The position numbers were made by a program, and so were the translations under genes. 64,000 bases of DNA, taken from positions 186,001 through 250,000 of the forward strand of contig JBEKPS010000005.1 of NCBI GenBank assembly GCA_049520515.1. Reading direction: 5' to 3'. Below are positions 52,268 through 60,272 of this stretch, in pieces. Source of the stretch: JAFAMS01 sp049520515. Its GTDB lineage: Bacteria > Vulcanimicrobiota > Vulcanimicrobiia > Vulcanimicrobiales > Vulcanimicrobiaceae. The notes below the pieces were generated by a model. The model saw nothing but the letters and a program-made list of their open reading frames with translations. It was not told the DNA's origin and searched no databases. Numbering within the stretch: the first letter of the stretch is position 1; each line of letters begins with the position of its first letter.

Positions 52268-53202
52268 GCAGCGTCCAAGTATGCGGCGGCCAGCGCACAG
52301 GATGCGAGGCGCGCCTCGGGCGGATCGGCTCGCGACGTCAGCAGAATCGGCGCCGAAGCGCCGAGCACGATTCCCGGCGTGATCGCGCCACAGAAGTGCA
52401 CCATCTCCTTATAAAGCATGTTGCCGGCTTCGATCGTCGGTACGAGCAAAATATCCGGATCGCCGCAGACCGGCGAATCGATCCCCTTTGTTCGGGCCGC
52501 GTCCGCGGAGAGCGCGTTGTCGAACGCAAAGGGGCCGTCGACGATGGCACCCGTGATCTCACCGCTGCGATTCAGGTCGCGTAGCGCTCGCGCGTCGACC
52601 GTCGCCGGCATCACGGAATTGACTTCCTCGGTTGCCGCCAATACGGCGACCTTGGGCATCGGGACGCCCAGCGCGTGGGTAAGTGCAATTGCGTTTTCGA
52701 GGATCGCACGCTTCGCCGCGAGATCGGGCGCGATATTGAATGCGGCGTCCGTGACCAACAGCGCCTTTGGATAGATGCCCTGCGGCAGATAGCACACAAA
52801 GACGTGACTCATCATCCGGCCCGTTCGCAACCCATTCGTACGGTCGAGCGTCGGCCGCAGAAAATCGTCGGTGTGGATGTGGCCTTTCATCAACATCTCG
52901 GCCTCGCCGCTTCGAACCAGCGCGACGGCACGTTCGGCGGCCTGCGCGTCGCTATGTGCATCAACGATCCGTGCATCGTTGAGATGCAAGCCCTCGCCGG
53001 CGGCGAGCGCACGAATTCGCTTCTCGTCGCCAACGAGCAACGGGCGAACGAAGCCTTCTTCGGCCGCCCGCAGCGCGGCACCGAGTGCGAAGCTGCTAAC
53101 GGGTTGAACGACCGCAACCGTGCGTGGACGCTTACGTCCGCGCACGGCTGCCATCATGTTGTCGAGATGCCCGAATTCAGCCCGTAAGGTGTTTATAGAC
53201 AT
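52264..53202 (-). CDS. Phosphate acetyl/butyryltransferase-family enzyme
   Basis: About 312 residues. The fold and motifs are of the Pta/Ptb group: VAVVQPVSSFALGAALRAAEEGFVRPLLVGD-type opening, AEMLMKGHIHTDDFLRPTL, SHVFVCYLPQ, LVTDAAFNIAPDL, and DPDILLVPTIEAGNML. It resembles the stand-alone Ptb-like form more than classical long Pta. Directly after xsc, the likely job is acetyl-phosphate plus CoA to acetyl-CoA. I prefer the ATG at 53202, which overlaps xsc by 26 nt; ATG codons at 53157 and 53154 are alternatives. Confidence 0.85.
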   Translation of the reverse strand: MSINTLRAEFGHLDNMMAAVRGRKRPRTVAVVQPVSSFALGAALRAAEEGFVRPLLVGDEKRIRALAAGEGLHLNDARIVDAHSDAQAAERAVALVRSGEAEMLMKGHIHTDDFLRPTLDRTNGLRTGRMMSHVFVCYLPQGIYPKALLVTDAAFNIAPDLAAKRAILENAIALTHALGVPMPKVAVLAATEEVNSVMPATVDARALRDLNRSGEITGAIVDGPFAFDNALSADAARTKGIDSPVCGDPDILLVPTIEAGNMLYKEMVHFCGAITPGIVLGASAPILLTSRADPPEARLASCALAAAYLDAA

Positions 53203-54943
53203 CGAGCATACGGACGGGCTTCTTGAGCGCATCGCGCCGGAACGGTTCGGCAAGCTCGAGGGAATCGACAACCAGATTGATGACCGTCGGTTTTCCGCTT
53301 TCAACCGCCGTTTTCACTGCATTTCCGATCTCGGAGGCCTTGTCGACCTTGATGCCCTGCGCACCCATGGCGCGCGCAACTTCGGCGAAGTCGGGATTCT
53401 TCAGATTGGTGCCGACGAACCGGTCACCGTAATAGTCGACTTGGTTCTTCTTTTCGGCGCCCCACTGCGCGTTGTTCCAAACGATCGCAACGACGCCGAT
53501 GTTTTCGCGCACGGCCGTCATCACTTCGGCGAGGCTCATTCCCCACGCACCGTCACCGACGAACGCGACGACCGGAAGATCCGGACGTGCGAGCTTCGCG
53601 CCGAGCGCGGTCGGATAGGAGTAGCCGCAGTTGCCGAAGCTCATCGCCGCAAGAAAACGTCGCGGATTCTCAAAGCGCAGATAGCTATTCGAGACCGACG
53701 AGATGTTGCCGATATCGGTGGTAACGACGCAGTCCTTCGGCAACGCTTCGGTTACGAGCTTGAGCGCATGACGCGGACTGATCGGCTCGCCCGTCTTGGA
53801 CGAAAGCCGCTCGAGCTCGTCGTTCCAGGTCTTCTTCGCGTCGGCGATCTTTCGGATCGTTGCCTCGTTGCGGCGGCGTCCGCCGTCGAGATTCCGCGCG
53901 TGCTCCAGCAATCGGCCGGCAGCAGCTTTGGCGTCGGCACAAATGCCGACTTCGATCTTCTTCGTCAACCCGAGCGTGCGTGCATCCGCGTCGATTTGAA
54001 TGATCTTCGCGTTCTTCGGAAAGTAGTCGAATCCATATTGGGGCGTCGTTCCAAACGGATTCAAGCGGCAGCCAAGCGCGAGCACGACATCGGCTTCCGA
54101 GATCAACTGCATGGCAGCTTTCGATCCGCAATAGCCAAGTGGTCCGACTGCGAGCTCGTGACTTGCCGGGAACGAATCGTTGTGGAGATACGAGTTTGCG
54201 ACCGGGACGCAGAGAAATTCCGCAAGTGCGCGCGCTTCGTCGCCGCCACCGGCTTGGACGACGCCGCCGCCGCAGACGATCAGCGGATTCTTCGCCTCGA
54301 TGAGCAGACGTGCGGCTTGCTCGAGCAAATCGTCGGGACCCTGTCCGCGCTCGAGATCGATCGACGGATAAATCTCCGTCTCGAGTTCACCGTAGAAGTA
54401 ATCGCGCGGAATGTCGATCTGCACCGGACCATTCTCAGCCTTCGCAACGTAAAACGCGCGCCGGAGCAACTCGGCCATGCGATCCGGACGATTGACTTCG
54501 ACTTGCCACTTCGTCATCTTCGAAAAGATCGGAAGCTGTTCGGTCTCTTGAAATCCGCCGAGGCCTTTGCTCGCCGACCCGACCGACGGTGTTACAACGA
54601 CCATCGGCGTGTGCGCCCAGTACGCCGCCGCGACGGCAGTGACGAAATTCGTGATGCCGGGGCCGTTCTGCGCGATCGCAATCGTGGGTCGCCCCGTCAT
54701 GCGTCCCCAACCGTCGGCCATGTGCACGGCGTTCTGCTCGTGCGCGACCGGTAAGAAACGAATCCCCGCAGCCGGGAAGAGATCGAGCGCATCCATGTAC
54801 GCCGAACCGACGATCCCCGGTGCAAGCGTAACGCCTTCCGCTCGCAACGTTTCGACGAACGCTTCACTCGGCGTCATGCGTGAGAGTGGCCGCGAATATT
54901 TCGCGGGTTTTATTTCTGGTTTAGGTCGAGTTTCGATGGCCAT
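53177..54943 (-). CDS. xsc: Sulfoacetaldehyde acetyltransferase Xsc
   Basis: A 588-residue ThDP enzyme that converts sulfoacetaldehyde and phosphate to acetyl-phosphate and sulfite, the C-S bond cleavage step of C2 sulfonate catabolism. GIVGSAYMDALDLFP (43-57), PVAHEQNAVHMADG with the cofactor-activating E69, NGPGITNFVTAVAAAYWAH, IPRDYFYGE and the ThDP/Mg motif GDG (463-465) to NN (490-491) match Xsc rather than acetolactate synthase. It lies 12 nt after the SucD-like gene and overlaps the phosphotransacetylase-family gene. Confidence 0.93.
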   Translation of the reverse strand: MAIETRPKPEIKPAKYSRPLSRMTPSEAFVETLRAEGVTLAPGIVGSAYMDALDLFPAAGIRFLPVAHEQNAVHMADGWGRMTGRPTIAIAQNGPGITNFVTAVAAAYWAHTPMVVVTPSVGSASKGLGGFQETEQLPIFSKMTKWQVEVNRPDRMAELLRRAFYVAKAENGPVQIDIPRDYFYGELETEIYPSIDLERGQGPDDLLEQAARLLIEAKNPLIVCGGGVVQAGGGDEARALAEFLCVPVANSYLHNDSFPASHELAVGPLGYCGSKAAMQLISEADVVLALGCRLNPFGTTPQYGFDYFPKNAKIIQIDADARTLGLTKKIEVGICADAKAAAGRLLEHARNLDGGRRRNEATIRKIADAKKTWNDELERLSSKTGEPISPRHALKLVTEALPKDCVVTTDIGNISSVSNSYLRFENPRRFLAAMSFGNCGYSYPTALGAKLARPDLPVVAFVGDGAWGMSLAEVMTAVRENIGVVAIVWNNAQWGAEKKNQVDYYGDRFVGTNLKNPDFAEVARAMGAQGIKVDKASEIGNAVKTAVESGKPTVINLVVDSLELAEPFRRDALKKPVRMLDVYKHLTG

Positions 54944-54955
54944 TGCGCTTACCTC

Positions 54956-55837
54956 TCACGAAAGAATGTTGCGTAGGACCGACCCTATGTCGGATGGACT
55001 ATCAAGGACCGTTGCACCTGCGTCGCGCAGGGCCTGAACTTTTGATTCACCGCTGCCGCGCGAGCCAGTGACAATAGCGCCGGCATGTCCCATTCGGCGC
55101 CCCGGCGGCGCGCTGCGCCCCGCAATGAACGCGACGATAGGTTTGCGTGACGACATCTTTGTGTTGGCAGCATATTCGGCTGCCTCTTCTTCCATCGTAC
55201 CGCCGAGCTCGCCGACGATCACGACTGCTTTTGTTTTCGCGTCGCCGTCGAAGATGCGCAACGCATCGGCCGTCGTCGTTCCGAGCACCGGATCACCACC
55301 GATGCCCAAGAACGCCGATTCCCCGAAACCTGCGCGCACGATATCGAGACAGATGAGCGTGCCGAGACTCCCGCTGCGCGAGATCACGCCGACTGAGCCC
55401 GGCTGAAAAATATTCTCCGCAAAGCCCGGCATGATTCCGACCGCGCATTCGCCCGGCGTGACGACGCCCGCAGTGTTCGGACCGACGAGCTGCGCACCGG
55501 CGTCTTTGGCCGCGGCGACGAACTCCATCACGTCGTGAACCGGAACGTGTTCGGCGAGCACGACGAGATTACGAATGCCGGCTTTTAGAGCATCGAACAC
55601 CGCAAGCTTCGTCGCCATCGGCGGCGTGAAGAGAACGGTGCAATCGATCGGGTGTGCGACAGCGGCGGCGACCGCTGAATCATAAACGGGGATTCCAAGA
55701 ACGCTGTTGCCGCCTTTTCCCGGACTCGAGCCGGCAACGATTTTCGTTCCGCACGCGAGCATCTTCTCGGTCCAGAACGAGGCCTGTTTGCCGGTGATGC
55801 CCTGCACGAGCACGCTTTGATCGCGGCGTAGGATCAT
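54956..55837 (-). CDS. SucD-like CoA ligase alpha subunit (predicted sulfoacetate-CoA ligase)
   Basis: A 293-residue CoA-binding and phosphohistidine subunit. The CoA loop GITGKQ is at 13-18, GPNTAGVVTPGE at 119-130, and the phosphorylated His is H251 in GRRMGHAGAI. The fold equals succinyl-CoA synthetase alpha, but the position between sauS-like and xsc genes argues for an acid that feeds sulfoacetaldehyde, that is sulfoacetate. ADP-forming sulfoacetate-CoA ligases of this fold are described in sulfonate-degrading bacteria. It overlaps the SucC-like gene by 4 nt. Confidence 0.85.
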   Translation of the reverse strand: MILRRDQSVLVQGITGKQASFWTEKMLACGTKIVAGSSPGKGGNSVLGIPVYDSAVAAAVAHPIDCTVLFTPPMATKLAVFDALKAGIRNLVVLAEHVPVHDVMEFVAAAKDAGAQLVGPNTAGVVTPGECAVGIMPGFAENIFQPGSVGVISRSGSLGTLICLDIVRAGFGESAFLGIGGDPVLGTTTADALRIFDGDAKTKAVVIVGELGGTMEEEAAEYAANTKMSSRKPIVAFIAGRSAPPGRRMGHAGAIVTGSRGSGESKVQALRDAGATVLDSPSDIGSVLRNILS

Positions 55838-56958
55838 GCGTGCGCTCCGGCCGGCTCGCGCGCGGCGGCGATAGCGGCTTTGACGGCATCGTCCATGAGC
55901 GCGAACGGCTCGATGGCCAAACGTTCGCGGACGATTTCGATCGCGCGCTCTTCGCCTGTGCCGTGAATCGAAAAGAAGAACGGAACGCGCGGCCGGAGCG
56001 TTTCCCACGCTTGGGCAACGCCTTCCGCCATGACGTCCGTCCGCGCAAACGCGCCGCAGAAGTTGACGAGAACGCTGCGCACGCGCGGATTCGAGAGCAC
56101 CAGCTCGAGCGCAATCGTCGCCTTCGTGTACGCCTCGCCGCCGATCTCGAGAAAATTCGCCGGCTTTCCGCCGTGCAGATGTACGGCGTCGAGCGTCGTC
56201 ATGGTCAGCCCCGCGCCGTTCGCAAGCACGCCGACCTCGCCATCGAGCTCGATGAAATACAAACCGGCATCACGCGCCCGCTGCTCGAGGGAGGTTCCGA
56301 GCGGACCCGTTGCGCTCTCAACGCGCGCAAACAATTCTTTCTGACGCGGCCGCGACGAATCATCGATCGTCATCTTGCAGTCGAGTGCAACGTAGCGGCC
56401 GGAGCGTTCCCGCGCCAGCGGATTGATCTCTAGCAGCTCACAGTCGAGCGCGATGAAACGCTCGTACATCTTTTGCATCAGCTCTGCGAGCGCATCATCG
56501 CCCGCAATCTCGCGCGCGGTCGCTGCATCCAACCCCGTTCGTATATCGAGCGCGCGGCGAAGGATCGCCTCGCCTTGCTCTTCGATTTCGATACCGCCTT
56601 CGCGCGAAAAAAGCAGCAGCGGGCCACGGCTCGAGCCGTCGTTGAGAATCGCGACGTACAGTTCCCTCTCGATGTCGGCAGCCGACTCGACTAAGACCGC
56701 ATCGACGCGATGACCGGCGATCTCACTCCCGAGCAGCGCAGCCGCTTTCGCTTCCGCTTCCTGCGGCGTCGCGGCAAATGCAATACCGCCGGATTTTCCG
56801 CGTTTGCCGGCCGGAATCTGCGCCTTGATCGCGACGCGTCCGGCAAGTTTGCGCGCGTGCTCGCCTGCGGCGGCCGCGTCGCGGGCAACCTCACCGTCCG
56901 GCGTGACGATGCCGGCGTCGCGAAGCAGCGACTTCGCAATAAATTCAGGAACGTTCAC
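55834..56958 (-). CDS. SucC-like CoA ligase beta subunit (predicted sulfoacetate-CoA ligase)
   Basis: A 374-residue ATP-grasp subunit. AIKAQIPAGKRGKSGGIAFA near the N-terminus binds nucleotide; ELLEINPLARERSGRYVALD supplies metal ligands; GLTMTTLDAVHLHGGKPANF is the subunit-interface loop. It partners the SucD-like subunit in forming an acyl-CoA with ATP hydrolysis. Start is GTG, with GGAG of repeat copy C 11 nt upstream. Residues contacting the acid substrate cannot be judged by eye; succinate or malate remain possible substrates. Confidence 0.85.
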   Translation of the reverse strand: MNVPEFIAKSLLRDAGIVTPDGEVARDAAAAGEHARKLAGRVAIKAQIPAGKRGKSGGIAFAATPQEAEAKAAALLGSEIAGHRVDAVLVESAADIERELYVAILNDGSSRGPLLLFSREGGIEIEEQGEAILRRALDIRTGLDAATAREIAGDDALAELMQKMYERFIALDCELLEINPLARERSGRYVALDCKMTIDDSSRPRQKELFARVESATGPLGTSLEQRARDAGLYFIELDGEVGVLANGAGLTMTTLDAVHLHGGKPANFLEIGGEAYTKATIALELVLSNPRVRSVLVNFCGAFARTDVMAEGVAQAWETLRPRVPFFFSIHGTGEERAIEIVRERLAIEPFALMDDAVKAAIAAAREPAGAHA

Positions 56959-56962
56959 TTTG

Positions 56963-57075
56963 AAAGGCGCTCCGCCCCAGGCTCCGCGCCCCCCATGCTA
57001 CGCATGGGGCCCCCGAACCGACCTCGCAACAACGTTGTCGCCGCTGCATGATTCCACTGCGCTCGGTCCATCACC
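56963..57075. repeat. Double-hairpin intergenic repeat, copy C
   Basis: In plus orientation hairpin 1 is GGCGC-TCC-GCC-CCA-GGC-TCC-GCGCC (56966-56990) and hairpin 2 is CCCCATGC-TAC-GCATGGGG (56991-57009). The GACCTCGCAACAAC module and the terminal GCTCGGTCCATCACC are present. The last bases run into the final codons and stop of the sauS-like gene, and the other end supplies GGAG to the SucC-like gene. Hairpin 2 differs from copies A and B by a paired change (C-G to T-A). Confidence 0.75.
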
Positions 57076-58498
57076 GACCATACTTACTCCAGTACGAACC
57101 GAACAGGGCTTCTTCGGTCGGTTTGCGCTCGGGGATTTGGCGCACGAGATGCGTCGTGTTGATGAAATGCTTGTACGACAAGTTTTCGCTAATGCTGTTC
57201 TTGGCCCACGAGCCGCAGCCCATCGTCAGCGTGAAGTTTAATCCGTTGTCGAATCCGCCGCCATTATTGAAGCTATGCGGTTGATTGACGAGGACGCGTA
57301 CGACGTCGAGCTCGTGCGCAAGGCGTTCGCCGCGCTCGGGCTTCTTGGTGTGAATTGCGACCGAGTGCCCCATGCCGCTGTAGCGAAGAATGCGCCCGAC
57401 AAGTTCAACTGCATCGTCAAACGTTTCGTAACGGTAGACGGTCAGCACGACGGAGAGCTTTTCGCCCGAGAATGGAAAGTTTTCGCCGACGCCCGTCTCT
57501 TCGACCAAGAATAACTCCGCAGCGTAGGCACCGGGATCTTCGAAGCCCGCAACTTCCGCAATCGTCTTCGGCGATTGGGCGATGATCTTTGGGCTGAGAT
57601 GACCGCCCGGGAACATGACCTTCTCGAGCTGCGCCTTCTGCTTGGCGTCGAGCAGGTAGCCGCCTTGGCGCCGCAGCGCATCGAGCGTCTCACCGTAGCG
57701 TGCTGACGGAATCAGCACGGAATTCTCCGACGAGCAGCTGGTCGCGTAATCGAAGCACTTGCTGAGCTTGATCTTGGAAGCAGCATCGTCGAGATCGGCG
57801 GTCTCGTCGATGATCGCCGGCGTGTTGCCGGCGCCGACGCCAAGGGCCGGCGTTCCCGACGAATACGCCGCACGGACATTGTTTTGCGAACCGGTCGCCA
57901 CGACGACATCGGCTTGCCGCATCAACTCGTGCGTGAGCTCCTTTGAGATCGGCTGCGGCAGCATTTGGACGAGATCAACGGGTGCCCCGATCTTGCGCAG
58001 CTGTTCGTGCACGAGCTCGACCACCAGCTCGCACGTCGTCGCGCCTTTCGGCGATGGCGCGAGAATCGTCGCGTTACGCCCTTTGATGATCATCATCGTC
58101 TTATTGATGGGCGTCGCGGATGGATTCGTCGACGGGCAGACGGCCGCGACGACGCCGACCGGCTTTGCGATCAGCGTGAGACCAAGCTCGCGATCCTCGC
58201 GCATCACGCCGGCGGAAATGGCGGATGGATCGAGCAGGTCGCGCAACGTGCCGAACGTCTTGCGCTGATTCTTGATGACCTTATCTTCGTAGCGCCCGAT
58301 ACCAGTGTCTTCGATTGCAAGCCGCGCCAAGCGTTGGGCATTTTCGGGCTTGTAGCATGCCCACGCGACTGCGGTGACGAGCTGATTGGCTTGTTCCTGC
58401 GTATAGTCGCGAACGGCTTGCTGCGCCTTGCGTCCGCGTTCGATCAGATTCGCGACGATCGCCGCGGCGCTCGTTCGTTGCTCAACTGCGATTGCCAT
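57071..58498 (-). CDS. sauS: Acylating sulfoacetaldehyde dehydrogenase, SauS-like
   Basis: A 475-residue CoA-acylating aldehyde dehydrogenase of the EutE/AdhE branch. Catalytic Cys is C255 in TSCSSENS; ATGS (201-204) and GVGAGNTP (220-227) are cofactor-region motifs; AVCPSTNPSATPINK (119-133) is typical. Among this branch the C-terminal GGGFDNGLNFTLTMGCGSWA and NLSYKHFINTTHLVR resemble sulfoacetaldehyde dehydrogenase. Predicted role: sulfoacetyl-CoA plus NAD(P)H to sulfoacetaldehyde and CoA. It is the first gene of the catabolic operon, divergent from gntR. Another CoA-linked aldehyde is possible. Confidence 0.85.
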   Translation of the reverse strand: MAIAVEQRTSAAAIVANLIERGRKAQQAVRDYTQEQANQLVTAVAWACYKPENAQRLARLAIEDTGIGRYEDKVIKNQRKTFGTLRDLLDPSAISAGVMREDRELGLTLIAKPVGVVAAVCPSTNPSATPINKTMMIIKGRNATILAPSPKGATTCELVVELVHEQLRKIGAPVDLVQMLPQPISKELTHELMRQADVVVATGSQNNVRAAYSSGTPALGVGAGNTPAIIDETADLDDAASKIKLSKCFDYATSCSSENSVLIPSARYGETLDALRRQGGYLLDAKQKAQLEKVMFPGGHLSPKIIAQSPKTIAEVAGFEDPGAYAAELFLVEETGVGENFPFSGEKLSVVLTVYRYETFDDAVELVGRILRYSGMGHSVAIHTKKPERGERLAHELDVVRVLVNQPHSFNNGGGFDNGLNFTLTMGCGSWAKNSISENLSYKHFINTTHLVRQIPERKPTEEALFGSYWSKYGR

Positions 58499-58524
58499 AG
58501 TTTATGCTGAAGCCTCTATCCCTC

Positions 58525-58577
58525 TTGACGCCCTCGGCGCTAGGCCATAGTCTAGACCTGTCCGTACATTTGTACAA
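58525..58577. promoter_or_regulatory. Overlapping divergent promoters with a GTACA palindrome (GntR operator)
   Basis: Plus strand, for gntR: TTGACG (58525-58530), 17 nt, TAGTCT (58548-58553). Minus strand, for the sauS-like operon: TTGTAC (58577-58572), 17 nt, TAGACT (58554-58549). The two -10 boxes overlap. The perfect palindrome GTACATTTGTAC (58564-58575) covers the -35 of the sauS-like promoter, as expected for a repressor site. Confidence 0.6.
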
Positions 58578-58591
58578 TAGGCGATTCGCAT

Positions 58592-59344
58592 ATGGCTCGA
58601 TCTTTGAGTAGGCCCACACCCATCGACCGTGGCGGCCCCATGCCGCTCTACGAGCAGATCAAATTGCGACTGCTGGAAGAACTGCACGCTCTTCCTGAGG
58701 GCGAGCAGCGCCTGCTTTCCGATGCGGCCCTGATGGAACGCTTCGGCGTAAGCCGGATGACGGCGCGCAACGCGATTGCCGAGCTGGTGCGGCGCGGCGT
58801 CGTCACGCGGGTCCCCGGTCGCGGAACGTTTCTCTCCCGGCAAGCGCGCCTGGCGCTTCATCTCGACGGCGTCGAACGCTTCATGCAGGATTGGAATCTC
58901 CCGCACCTCGATCCGATCGCAAAAATTTTGACGTTCCGCCGCATCTCTGCCGAACCGGACGTTGCCGCCGCCCTGCAGGTTGCGCAAGGCAGCGAGGTCA
59001 TACTCGTGCGCCGCGTTCGCGTCGCGGACGGTGAGCCGAGTGCCTATGACCTGCGCTACGTGGCCGGCTGGTGCAGCCGCGGAATCACGCGCGACGACGC
59101 CCGGCGTCAATCGTTGTTCGCAACGATCGCACGCGAGAGCGGCGTCGACGCCATTGCCGTCGAGCAAGAAGTTGGTGCGATCAACGCCGATGCCGGCGTT
59201 GCGAAGATCCTCGGGGTTGCACGCGGACACGCGCTGTTAAGCCGTAAGGTCACCTTCTTCACGAACGGCGAGCGTCCGATTCTTTGCGGACACAGTCTCT
59301 ATCGCTCGGATCGCTTTACTTTTCAGATGCGAGCGGCGCGCTAA
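58592..59344 (+). CDS. GntR-family regulator with UTRA domain, predicted sulfonate-operon repressor
   Basis: A 250-residue regulator: winged helix at about 15-80 (LLSDAALMERFGVSRMTARN, RVPGRGTFLS) and a UTRA effector domain at about 95-240. It is transcribed divergently from the sauS-like operon with only 93 nt between starts, and a palindrome overlaps the operon's -35 box. Sulfonate operons in other bacteria often carry a GntR-type regulator in this position. It probably represses the operon until a pathway intermediate binds. The 3' end overlaps the convergent antiporter gene by 29 nt. Confidence 0.9.
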   Translation: MARSLSRPTPIDRGGPMPLYEQIKLRLLEELHALPEGEQRLLSDAALMERFGVSRMTARNAIAELVRRGVVTRVPGRGTFLSRQARLALHLDGVERFMQDWNLPHLDPIAKILTFRRISAEPDVAAALQVAQGSEVILVRRVRVADGEPSAYDLRYVAGWCSRGITRDDARRQSLFATIARESGVDAIAVEQEVGAINADAGVAKILGVARGHALLSRKVTFFTNGERPILCGHSLYRSDRFTFQMRAAR

Positions 59345-60272
59345 CAACACGCAACATGCGCGCCAGCGTGCTTGTCGTGAATCCTTGAATCACGACGGTG
59401 GCGACGATAACGGCAGTCGTCTTCGCGACAATCTGCTCCGCATTCGGTATGGCAAGCGCAGTCACGTTTGCGGCCAGCGCCGCCGACATAACGCCGGTTT
59501 CGCGCACCCATGAAAGCATAAGCAGCTCGCGCAAGCTCCAACGGTGAACACGATCGGCCCACAGCGTTGCAAAGACTGCGATGGGTCGAATCAAGAGCAT
59601 AAAGGCGGCAGCGAAAAGTACGGTCGCTTGCAGCGGGAAAGCGGCTGCTGTCGGCTTCATTGTCGCACCCAGCATTACGAACACGACGAATCGTGCCGCA
59701 AGCGTGAGTACAGAGAACAACCGCTGCTTTTCGCCCCGATGTGCAAGTCCGGCTGCAAAGGCCGCACCGTACAAGAACGTTACGGCAACGGTTGAGAGTG
59801 CAGCCGGCGGGCTGAGGCGTCCGGCTTGCACGATCGCGAGCGCCAGGATCGTCAGCACCGCGCCAATGACGTCGTTCAGCGCCGATTCGGCTTGGGCAAC
59901 GTTGCTGATGCGTTGCAAGACGCCGGACTGCCGCATGATCGGAATGACTGCCGCTGGATCGGTCGCCGAAACGATCGTCCCGAAGAGCACGGCAGTCGGC
60001 CAATCCCACCCGAAGGCAAGATGCGATGCAAACGCGGCGAGTCCAGCCGTGATAAGGACTCCGGCGGTGACGAGCAACATCAGACTGCGCCATGCCGTGC
60101 CGAGATGCTCGCGATCGAGGTCGTGTCCGCATTCGTATAAGATGACGGATGCCGAAAGTGCGATGACGACGCCGCTCGCCTGCGAAGAAAGCGAAAGATG
60201 AATGACGCGCAACCCCGCGTCGCCGAGTACGAAACCGACGAGCAGAAATCCCAGGACGTCCGGGAATTTCAA
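59316..60272 (-). CDS. CPA-family cation:proton antiporter (NhaP-like), short N-terminus
   Basis: A 318-residue, roughly ten-helix antiporter. LFGTIVSATDPAAVIPIM holds the TDP motif and QAESALNDVIGAVL the (N)D ion-binding region; WVRETGVMSAALAANV near the C-terminus is typical of the family. The TTG start overlaps the soeA-like stop (TTGA), and the first residues (KFPDVLGFLLVGFVLG) correspond to what is usually the second helix, so the N-terminus is about 20 residues short or the true start lies inside soeA. It may manage pH or Na+ during sulfite/sulfate production; this is inferred. Confidence 0.82.
   Translation of the reverse strand: MKFPDVLGFLLVGFVLGDAGLRVIHLSLSSQASGVVIALSASVILYECGHDLDREHLGTAWRSLMLLVTAGVLITAGLAAFASHLAFGWDWPTAVLFGTIVSATDPAAVIPIMRQSGVLQRISNVAQAESALNDVIGAVLTILALAIVQAGRLSPPAALSTVAVTFLYGAAFAAGLAHRGEKQRLFSVLTLAARFVVFVMLGATMKPTAAAFPLQATVLFAAAFMLLIRPIAVFATLWADRVHRWSLRELLMLSWVRETGVMSAALAANVTALAIPNAEQIVAKTTAVIVATVVIQGFTTSTLARMLRVVSAPLASEK

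Noticed and set aside
53120..54754. A 544-codon open frame opposite xsc
   Set aside because: Xsc on the other strand has complete cofactor motifs; the antisense translation shows no fold or motif.
53177..54943. Acetolactate synthase as the identity of the ThDP enzyme
   Set aside because: Signatures GIVGSAYMDALDLFP and IPRDYFYGE and the sulfonate gene context fit Xsc; no small regulatory subunit gene is present.
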